NCBI GenBank assembly: GCA_030762935.1
Contig: CM060900.1
Location: 402,617,632-402,681,631 of the forward strand
Source of the DNA: Hymenopus coronatus
Lineage: Eukaryota > Arthropoda > Insecta > Mantodea > Hymenopodidae
Reading direction: 5' to 3'
DNA: 64,000 nucleotides
The position numbers were made by a program, and so were the translations under genes. Positions 25,501 to 37,500 of the stretch are shown piece by piece; positions within the stretch are counted from its first letter, which is position 1, and each line of letters opens with the position of its first letter. Under the pieces are notes generated by a model. The model did no database searches and was not told where the DNA came from. It saw only the letters and a list, made by a program, of their open reading frames with translations.

Positions 25501-28500
25501 GAGATTATTGTTTCATGTCGACCCTGCATCGAAACATTCAGTTCATTCAGCTTATGAAAAAGATACGACAGTTCAAAACACCAAGAATCACTTAGTAAGA
25601 GCTCATGAAATGTGTCTTGATTTTCATCCTTAAAAAAAGTTTTTAGCTGTTCTTTAAGTTCGAGAAACCGGTTCAATACACGACCCCGCAACAACCACCT
25701 TACTTCAGTGTGAAGTAAAGAAAGAGGTATGAGCTGCATCCGTTGCGCGACACAACTGTTCAAAAATTCTGCACTTTAAAGGTCGAGACTTCATATAGTT
25801 CACCATTTTCACAACTTGGTTAAACACTTCAGCAAAATCTTCATTACACGCTTTCACGACTAATGCCTCTCTATGCAGAAAACAGTGAGTTATAGTAATG
25901 GATGGATTTTCATTGAGAGCTCTGGCAGTAAAACCTTTAATTTTCCCAGACATAGATGGTGCACAATCTGTACATATACCACAACAGTCTTTCCATGAAA
26001 GATCATGGTCATTGAGATAGGAATTAATAGAAAGGAAAATATCATGGCCTGTGGTTGTAGTCTCCAGCGGTCTACAGAACAGAAACTGTTCACTAATATC
26101 TTTTTCATCAATATATCTGATAAAACCAAGGAGTTGCGGTTTGTCACCAATATCGAGACTCTCATCTACTTGCAAAGCAAATGTTCTATAAGTTTTTATT
26201 TTCTCCGTGACTTGTTCGTTGATATTGCATGACATTTCAGATATCCTGCGACTGATTGTGTTGTTGGACAGAGGAACTTTCGAAATTTGATTAGCTGCTC
26301 ATTCGCCAAGTATTGTTGTAACTATAACTTGACATGCAGGGCCAATGATTTCCTCTCCAAGAGTATGAGGTTTCTTTTTTTTTAGCTATCAGTTCTACTA
26401 CTTTAAATGAGGCTTCAAGAGCAGTATCACCTATGGTCATTCTCTTTACCATTCGCACAGCTGTTTTCTTCTCCCCTTCTAATATATGTGAAAAATACAT
26501 TACACTTTTCTGTGACACACTAGGATGCTTTGTTGTAAGATGCCGCTTCAGTTTGCTAGGTACCATGGCCTCGTTGCTAAGTGTTTCGCCACAAACTAAA
26601 CACACAGGGATAGGGTTTTCCTCGTTGTTATTCCACTTAAATCCATACGCTAAGTAACTGTCCTGGTATGTTCTTTTCTTTCGTTTGTCTTCTTTATGTG
26701 GTGAATTCGATGGTCCGGGAGAAACTGTAAGATTTGGCTTCTTAAAGCAAGCAGTAGGAGCCGACTGTTCACTTTCACTGTCCTGGCGTTTACGTTTAAC
26801 AATGAACTTATTCATAGCTAAACACTGTGAATCAACGCAAGGAAGACAACTGAAAGCGCCAAGCGGCGTACACTTTTATATATTCATCTGTCGAAGTCTC
26901 GGGAATGTTCGTGAGGAAGCGAGTAGTCTCGGGAATGTTTGGCAGGGTATAGCTGTAATGCCATCTGTGGGATACTAGTGTAACTGAATTATTGAAATGA
27001 ATTGACCACTATCACCATCTGCCGTGCATGAGAGTAATTGATTTGACTTATTTTATTTCAAGACCTTACAAGACTTAAGGCTTCAGTAGAAGGTATTTTT
27101 TTTTTGTTTATCTCAATATCTCGCGGCACCCCTTAGCCAATCACACGGCACCCTAGGGTGCCGGGGCACACCGGTTGGGAACCGTTGGTTTAGTGTATAC
27201 ACAATAAGTATCCAAACGAACCTTATGCATAGTTATCGATAGCAAATGTAATATATGGATTTCACCTAGGAATGTTTAACATGATCTCCATGTTACATTA
27301 TTTTTATAGCAATATACACAGTAGATACTCAAACCTATCAGCAATAATTTTACTCTGAATATTTGAAAATATTTTTTAAATTGTCTTAAGAGTCAGTGGT
27401 TTATCTTATGAACTTTTTTTTTTTTCTTTTATGAGCCATTGATGCATTAAGACAAGCAAATAAAATGACAGTAAGAAATATGCTGAAAATGCTTCCACTG
27501 AATTTGAAACATAAGATCTCAGTATCTAATACTTGAGGTGTTAAAATACATAAACATGTGCTATTAAAATGCATCACATAAGTTTAAAATTGCCTGTGAA
27601 AATGGACAGGTAAACTTTCTCCTGGTTTCTCATTCAAAGAAGTAAGTTTTCCTACTATACAAAGAATGTTATTTGGGGTGCCTAAACAAAAATGAATAGC
27701 TTGAATTGGATACCATTTATATTAGGTACATACCTGTGAAGCCTGGCCTTCCACTTGATAAGACACATTATTGGAGCACAGCGCAGGAGTTTGTCCACAA
27801 AGACTTACATTAAACAAATGGTAATACTGTGCACCAGATGCAGTGAAGAGTCTATTACCTTTTACAAGATAGGGACTGAAACAGAATAAGTATGATTACA
27901 GTCTCTTTCAACTTACTATCAAATCATAATTATACCTTTAAAACCTTTCCAAAACTCTCCTTTTAGTTCATCAATCCCCACTACTTTGACCTTTTTAAAT
28001 TTTCTTTCTGTTGGTTAACTTTTGACATTTGTATTTGCTCATATTATCACATTTGTAGCTTGGTGTTAAATTATTGGTAACATTTAATAATTATCTTTCT
28101 TTATTTCATAGGTACCATAAGCAAGTTTTCTTTCCATATGTTGCACATCTACAGTGAGCAAGGGGAAATATAACTCAAACAATAGAGTTGCATTTAGTGA
28201 ACTATTTATTTTATGAAATATGTACAAAGGTTGGTGAATGCTGTAAGGAAGTATTTTAACATGTTATGATCCTTACCTTTGGGGAGTTGAATATGTCGCC
28301 TGATTAGCTAGACAGTCTTGAATACTTAGCTTGAACATTTAGGTTTCTAAATTCTGTGGCACATTTGCAACTACAATACTATTATCTACACCAAACTAGT
28401 CACAACTTGCAGTATGCAAGAAGATGCAGAGAGAGCCCAAATTTGACATATCTTATCCTTAAATGCAAGAAGCAATCCTTAGAAGGATCTGGGGATTATA

Positions 28501-31500
28501 CTCTCAGTGGCCTTTTTATGTTCCGCTAACTCTCTAGCAGAAAATTATTTTCTCAAGAGTGTGCTTTAACCACTATGAATGTCAACTGTCAATTGCTACC
28601 TTCTGTTCATGCTGTAAGGATTAAAGTTTGTTCATTGTGCATCTCAAAACTGAAAGTTAATTCAAACATTTGTTTGTATGAAATGCTTTAGAGTATTCTT
28701 ATTATTGTTGTGGTTGTTCTCTTGCTATTAGTACACTGAAATGTCTACTAAAAATTCATGCTTGCAAAAGAATTTCTGTGTTTGCTACATACATAAAAAC
28801 CAAACTATGTAGACATGTATGTAGCAAGTAGACAATTTAGGACAAAGAGTTCGCTAAATGTAAGCAGTGTAAAATATATGCTCTAATGATGGAAAAATTT
28901 ATGAAATTGATGCATGATTTGAAGAGGTCTGAGATGTACTGCAGATTCAAGTGAGTATTTCAAGAGTCATTGTTCACACAAAACTGAAACCTTACAAAGT
29001 AGCTATTGTTCAGGAATTACAATTTCATGATTATGAGGATGCCAGGAATGTTTCAATGCAGATGGGCATTATAGCCCATTATAGAGCATGTTACTATTAC
29101 TCAAGAGCAGGCTAAGGAATTCTCAAGCATTTGGCTTCAAGTTAGCTATATTCAAATCCTCAACACATGGAACATACACAGGTGTCCATGAATCATTCAT
29201 TGACAGGTAAAATGTGAATATGTTTGGGGGAGGCGGCTTGTTATGTTTGATGTCTCGACAAAGTCTGTCAACAGTTCAAACTAATTTCCTTTTCACCCTG
29301 GCTTTAATGTTTGAAGACTCCTTAGTCTGCTTATGGATATCTAACATTGAAATCTTAGAATAAAAAATCCCTGGTATAGTAGAAGCATTTGGAACTTGAA
29401 CATACATAAAATGAATAAGACTGATCTATAGTAATTTACAGTATGAAATAAAGAAAGATGATTATTAAATATTCCCAATTTATTACATGCAGAAACAAAC
29501 CTCAAATGTGACACTATAATTCTCCATTTTTTACTGGCCCTTGCCCTCTTTACCTCAATCCTATCTTTACCACTTTTCCTTTCCCAATCACTTTCCTAAA
29601 ACACTCTACCAGATCTTATTTTCTACCATTCTTTTCTGACTAATACTTTGAAGTCCCCTTATATTTGTATTATTTTTTCCTTCTATTATCTCTTATTCTT
29701 TTACCTATATTATTTGGAATTTTTCTTTTCATTGTAGTAATAAAGTGAATATAGGATAAACATTCTGCATGTTATTCAAGGACATTAATTCATTTTATTC
29801 TCATGGGCTTACTTAGCTAATGCTCGAAGATCATATTGCATTCCCTCAAGATTAAAAACGCATTTTGTAGTGCAGACTACACCATCGAAGCTAGTCAGTC
29901 CTGGACCACAAGGTTGGCATGATTCTTCACCATAAGCTAATGGATCTGACGCTGTAGTGTCAGGTGGACATGGTGTGCAGGCAGTTGTATTAGGGTCTAT
30001 ATATTGGCCAGGTGGGCAAGGAATACATCCATGCTCTTCAAGGTCCTAAAAGCCAAATGTTTTTCCAAGTAAGCAAAAGGAAATTTATGTCTCTAAAACT
30101 AATAACCATTTAAATACAAATAGAAGATCCATTTGTTTTACGATCTTACCTGATGACAAGGCAAACATATTGCTGCGCCTCCATCTATTGTATTTGTTAC
30201 ATTGATAGAATATATTTTAGCCACATCATTTTCAAGCTGTACATCAGCATAACTTTGTCCTAGCTGCAGCTTCTGAAATGCCCAGCTAAATGTGTAGGAG
30301 TCATTCAGCATTATAGAATGGACAAATTCTTGCCTAGGTTGAGATTCTGTCCAACTCTGTATAAGTGCTACACCTTTGCTGTCAGATCCCTGCAATGATG
30401 TGTGTTTCATTTCAAACTAATCTGATATAGTGCATTCATATGACTTTCTCAACCCACTACTCTTTATTTTATAAAAATTCTATATACTATTCTTGTAAAA
30501 GCTTATTTTTCTATCTACTTCATGTTAATTAAGATAAAACTTTGTAGAGATAGGTACATTACACATTTTGTTGTAACTACAAGGGGATGGAAGAAACAGA
30601 AAGGATAGTCAATGGTCCATATTCCATTTTTCCAATTTTCAGTCTGACTCTACTTATCCAACTCCTTACTACACACAGCTTATGTGAAAAAACAATTAAA
30701 TTAACACTATTTGACCATAACAGTTGGCTAATCTATGAAGCCTGGGACTTAAAGTACTTATGATGTAAGTTGCCACTGGGGTATGTCATCTCAAAATAAG
30801 TTGAGATCACCTTGTGATTACTGGGAAACTTGTAAGTTAGGTGAGAAGTTTAATGCCGTGCCAGCACATTCCCATGGTAGCTCAGTGGTAGAGCAACCGG
30901 CTAGAGACCAGGAGATCCGTGGTTAAAATCCTGGCTATGATCTTAAATTTTTCAACCTGAGTCAACCTATCCAACGTCATAACATGTCAAATTGTTATCA
31001 ACCCTTCCTGGTAGAAAAACATTCCCATAAGGACTTGCTATGTTCATTTTTACTCAGTAAATAGGGAACTGTATTGGACAAAGTTAAACAAAATTGGCGA
31101 GGGTTGGAAATACTGACCTTAAAATAACAAAAGACACTTCTGAATACCCTTGAAACATACCGTTTGAAAGAAGGTTTTCTCTTTCCACTGTTATAAAGGA
31201 CTTCCTTTAAAAAATAGACTTACAGTCTCTCAAACACTGTGTCGATTATGTCGATGTTAGCAGTCTTCGCATAGCATAGTATAGCTTAGCTTAGCTTAGC
31301 TTAGCTTAGCTTAGCATAGCATAGCATAGCATAGCATAGCATATCAGAGTTGACTATATTGATGGGTGCCATTTTAGAGTTCAAATCACTTAAAGGCTAT
31401 GGCAGCAAGAGGGTTAAGTCTAAAATATAATGAAAATATTTTTCTTTTAATGCCAGTTAAGACCAGGGAAATTAAAATGGTAATCAAAAAAATTAAAAAA

Positions 31501-34500
31501 AAAAAAAAGTTGCACAAATTGAAGTATATTAAAATTATGTTATAAAACATATGCCTCATTTCTAATTGAATCACTATGCTATTTAACAAAATATCCTTCA
31601 CTAACATGTGGAATATTTCCTGAAAGCCTAAAAAAAGCAAATGTGAAACCTATCTACAAGAAAGCTAATGGATGAGGCCGAAAATTTCAGACTGATATTA
31701 GTAGTATCCACTTTTGCAAATAATTTTTGAACAGATAATGTATAGTAGATTAATAAACTTGGATAGATTCAAAATAATAAATGAAAATTAAAATGGTTTT
31801 AGGAAAAAGAAATCAATTAGTTTTGCACTAATAAATTCTGTTGAACAAGTTTTTGATGCATAAGATAATAAACGATTAAAATCAGGTCTATTCTTAGATC
31901 TAAGAAAAAGTATTTGATATAGTGGATCATTTGTTGTTACTTAAAAAATTATCTGTATTAGTTATAAGAGGATTAGCATTAAAATGGTTTAAGACATCTT
32001 AAAAATAGGAAACAATGTGTAGGAATACAGTATTTGGATAGTAAAACCAAGTAAATTAAAAAATACCTCTCTGTTTTTAAAAATATAAAATATGGTGTAT
32101 CACAAAGATCTGTCTTTCAGTCAATGTTATTTATACCCTACACATATGACCTAGCTGATGAATGTGAATGTAACACTTTTTGCAACAGACACAAGCATTT
32201 TATAATGATGGCAAATGAAAATAATACTAATCATGATATATGCGACATTCTGGAGTATATTCTAAAATGGTTTAATGTAAACTTGTTACTACTAAGTAAA
32301 GAGAAAACAGTAGCTTTAAGGTTCCATAGAAACCATAATAGGGATCTTATTGTCTAAAAATTAAACTGGAAAAGACGAGATGCATTATGCAAAAATCCAA
32401 TAAGTTCTTGGGTCTGTTATTTGATGAAAATTAAACTTGGGAAATGCATATAAACAGCCTGACTAAATGACATAGTAAGATGGGCTTCTTAGGTAGGTCA
32501 ATTAAATTTATGTCCAGTCTATATATTTTTAGAGTTGTTTTATTGCATACATTCATAATTTACTAGTACACAGTAACATCTTCTGGGGGAATTCTAAAAA
32601 CACTTTACGGTCTACAGGGTACAAAAGAAGGTAATAAAAATTATGGGTTATGTCACAAATAGCACCAGCTGTAAACCGCATTTTAAAAAAAATGTTAAAT
32701 TTCACCTTTGCCATCCATGTTTGTTTATGAAACACTTAACAATACAGAAGAACAATTAAATTCCTTCAAAATAATGCTGAAGTTCATACACATAACACTA
32801 GAGGAAATAACAAGTTTCTTGTAAGTTCAAACAGAATCAAAAGCTCTGAAAATAGCTTAACATATGCTGGTCTACATTTATACTGCAAATTACCCTAATA
32901 TATAAAAAATATTGAATTCCAGCTAAAATTCAAAAAGGTTAAATTTCTTAATAGACCAAAACTTTTATAGTGTAGATAAATTCATACATCATAAAGTAGT
33001 ATAAATTGCACATTTTTAAATAATTATTTTATAACTCAATTCTGTATAGCCCTTTTATATATATTTTTATTCTTTCCTTTATATTTTTATTGTTTCTTAC
33101 ATCTCTGAATTTTTTATCTATTATTTACTTGGTATATATTTTCTTTTATTTTGAATTGACATGTCCTATAACATATTGAGACTCTATGCCAAATGCACAC
33201 ATCTGTATCATACCAACCCCTAATGGCCGCACATGTGAATGGCACACTATCCCTCATTTGTACCCAATTATTACAAATGTGTGATTGGCTTCCTTTCATA
33301 ATCCCACTACAAATGTCATACCTGTATGGCTGAATGTATATGGTCAGTGATCACTTTACATAAAATCTTTGACTGCGACTTTGTGACACCTATGGTGGTT
33401 TGTACAAGCTTCTGGAAATTTCTTGCCACATGGTAAGCAAGTATAAAAAGGGGTCAACTTCACTCAGACAGCTCAGTTTTGACTGTCAGTTCTGAGCATT
33501 CATTTGCATTGGAGAGAGCAGTCGAATATCTATTGCATCATAACAACCAGAAAAGAATTGAGGACCGTTTTAAGAAAACTCAACAAACACCATTTTTTTC
33601 GAAATGATGATTGATGGATTCTGGTTAATTGTAATGAAAGGAAAAGAAGGTACTTTTCATAACATCACAAAACTCAATATATCCCAATGAAAAGAGTGCC
33701 TCAATATAGAACATTTTCACAAAACTCAACAACTCCATTTCTTAGATTTTCACAAAACTCAACATATCCTTCAATAAATCAACATCCCACACTTTTATCC
33801 CATTATCATCAAATGCATTGATACAACAATGCCATACGTTTGTTTTTTGACAACAGTGGCACAGCTGTTGGATACTAAAGTAATATATATTTTATTTCCG
33901 TGTTAATTCAGTGTATTTTTGGCGACTATAATGAGCGAATGTGTTCTGTGCATAGTGGCGAAAATGAATAACAACCCTGAATATTCAGAACCTATTCAAA
34001 TGGCTGAAAAGGGCAGGAAGAGTAGGAGTAGAGTACATCAATCTAAAAGTGGCAGATATACAGTTGCCCCTAAAAGGATGACATTAATCCCAACTGTAAT
34101 CATTTAGAACAGGGAAAAGGAAGTAAATGTACTGCCAGTTCTCACTGCTTATAATTATCTATTTCATTTCGAGACAATTTAAAAAGAAACAGTACAAAAG
34201 TGGAACAGGATAGCTTTTTGCTAAGATATATGAAAGTTGATCCACCTAAACAGCATAGAGTTAAGGAGGTCTTCAAAAAGCTGGAAAGATCTGTTTCATA
34301 TTTCATAAAGAGTTGAAAATGGAGATGATTTCCCAGTATGTGCTGCTACGTTTAGAAAAGTGACAGGTATGTTATTATGACTGATGTTTGTAATCACAAA
34401 TACTTATTGAATATCAGCATTGTTAGTAACCAACAATGTATTTTTGACAGGTGTTTCTGGAGATTAAGATGTATTGCTAAAAGATAAAAACTGGAGGTCT

Positions 34501-37500
34501 TGCACCTAAGAAAAACCGAGGAGGGAGAGTTTGGAAAATTTGCGAGAGGGATGAAGAACAGACTGAGTGTTTTAAGAGAGATATGCTGAAATATAAGTGT
34601 CGTGTGGCACATTATTCAAGAAATAAAATTGTACGTTCTTATCTTCCACCGGAATTGAACTTGAAAAAAATGTATTACACATATTGTGCCTCTAGAATGA
34701 GGGAAGGGCATATTTTAGCATGTTCTATTTCTAATTACAAATCAGTGTTTTACAAACATTCCAATTTAGGCTTTGGGAATCCCCATACTGACACACGTTC
34801 ATCATGTGCAAAACTTTTACTAGAAATAAAATCCCCCATAGTAGTCTCATGCAAAAAGATAAAGCAAGAACTTATTACAGGTTGCATAAATTAATGGCAA
34901 AGAAGTTTTTCAGTATTTTAAACGACAATAATGATACAGATAATGTATCGGTTTGCTTTGATTGCCAACAAAACCAGCCACTGCCCAAACTTTCAATAGG
35001 GGAAATTTTATATCCTCGCCAAGTATGGCTATAAAATTGTACAATCTTAAAGCATTCATAAATGAAAAAAAAAAGTCCAAAAATATTATAAATATACCTG
35101 GCTCGAAAGAGATGCTGGGCGAGGTGCAAACAAAATAGCCTCAGCATTGAAGGACTACATATGTAACTTAAAAAAAATTTAATCTCAGAACAATCAGAAA
35201 TTTAGCCCTTCAATTGTTTTCAGATTCTTGTGGGTCTTAAAACAAGAATTCTTTAATTTTGGCTATGATCATTGGTTATCTGGAAGGCTCTAAAGTTTTT
35301 AAAGAAATTAAACATTTCTTTCCTATCCGAGGGCATAGCTACATGCCTCCGGACCATGTGTTCGGTTTGATAGAGAAAGAAATGAGAAAACAAGAATCAA
35401 TCACATTGCCATCTGAGTATTATGAAATTATGGGGAACTTTGGGGAGGTAAAAGTTTTGGGTAAAAATGATTTAAAACCGATGGCAAAAAATATTGTAAA
35501 AGGTAAATTGCCTTTTAAAATTACAAGGTGGGAATATTTACATACAAAAAAACTTGTAATAATTGTGTACAGTGTTACGTACAAAAACATTTCTTTTTCT
35601 GCACTAATAGAAGTTGAAGTGTTTAAGCCAAGGTAGACAGCTTCGTATTCACCTGATTTCCAATGGTGAACCATGTCAGCAAGAAGAAAGCTGATGAGGT
35701 GAAGAAGTTAATGAGCTGCTTCCATAATGAATTGGAAGAGAGTAAAGTATTTTATGGCAAAGTTCTAAAAGGATGTGACAAAGATTCTGACAACAGGATG
35801 GATTATGATGAGGAACCATTGCATTGAGATTTTGTACATTCAATTTTCAGTGATTTAAGGGTTTGCAAAAAAAAAAAAAATAAATAAATAAATAAAAGAA
35901 AAAAAACTTAATCGTACATTGAAGTTTTTCTGTATATCAATAGTTTTGAACAACTTAGGGTTAAATGTATTTAAATTAACAAATTTTCAATTCAGCTGTA
36001 TTTAAACATTATTATAAAATACATGTTAATGATTTTGATGAATGTGTGAATGAAAAATAGTTAAACATTTCAAGTTATGTATATTTCAAAGAATGGATAT
36101 ATTGAGTTTTGTAAAATTTTTAAGTTTTATTGTATTTTTTCCAAATAAATGAAATAACAAAAGTAGTTGTACTGCCTATCAATAAATGCATCTCAAAAAG
36201 GGAAACACTCATTTTTTTCTGGTGTTACTATATCAAAAGCCTCAGAGTAAATTAAAAAAAAACGTTTCCTGTAAAATTTTTAAAATGGCGTTTGTTGAGT
36301 TTTGTTAAAACAGTCATTAATTGAGATTCAGCAATAAATTAAGTCTATTTGTAATCAGTTTAAAATTAACAAAGACATTTTGTTACACTGGTGTCAGGAG
36401 TGGGATTTAAACCTGTCATGAAGAAGATGATAAAACCCTACTTGCAGAAATCCAGAACATGAAATCTGGAATGTAGATGATGCAAACAGAAATGAAGATA
36501 AATGAAATCCAGAATGCAGAAACTGAGAGAAATGAAATTGGAATGGAGAAAATGGAGAGGAAAATGGAATACGCAAATGAAGACTGAGATTTTGGGAAAA
36601 AGTTATTAATAAAAGGCTGGTATGGAGAACGACATGGAAGAGCTTGGCAGAAAGAGGAAGGAACTAAACCAGCACGTTAGCACCTGGGAGAATATCAGGG
36701 AGTGGTTTGACATCACAGGATGTTGGGAAAAGACTTAACACCTTGGAAGGAAGAGCCAACAGTAGGGCCAAGGAACTGAACTGCATGATGCAAAAGATGC
36801 TTGATGAAAGGCTGAAAGACTAAGGTCTAAACAACAGAATGAAAAACATTTGCATGGAACATCAACATTCAAAGTCTTCCACAGACAATTTGCCACCATT
36901 GCCCACCACCACTGATGGTCAGCAGAAGAGGAAGTCACAGAGCTGACAGCCAGCCTCCAGGGATGAGTAGCAGAAGCACTGAATGTAATTCTGACATTAG
37001 CAATGTTCAAAGATATCTGGGAGGCCCTGGAGAACAAGTTTGGAAACCACCACTGAAACAACTTTGAGTGCACAAAATGCGCACTACACTTTCCCACCCA
37101 CAGTAAGATGACAAGGTTGAACAGTATGGCAAGACTCTAGAAGAATATTTGAGGAAGATCATGACCACTTGCCAGAGAGACTTGGATATCAGGGTGCCAT
37201 TTTACTTGCTAACCTACCACTGCTCAACCCATGACACCACCAGGTTGACACCAACCAGTTACATCTACCATGTGACGTGATATTTGGGAGTCCTTCTGGG
37301 CAGAACAACCAGCAGTCAACTATGCGGAGCATCTCATAAATCAACTTCACAACATGCACGAGATGGCCCATCCATATAGTGAACAACCAAATGAAGACCC
37401 ATTATACTGGTAGGCCAATAACTGAGGTTTCCAGCATGGTGACCTGGTGTGACTATATCACCCTACCCAGACAAAGAGAAGTTACTAAAAATACAGGAAT

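Noticed and set aside
30868..30945. Possible tRNA gene on the plus strand
   Set aside because: The D-arm region looks tRNA-like, but the T-loop is GGTTAAAATCC and the acceptor stem does not close.
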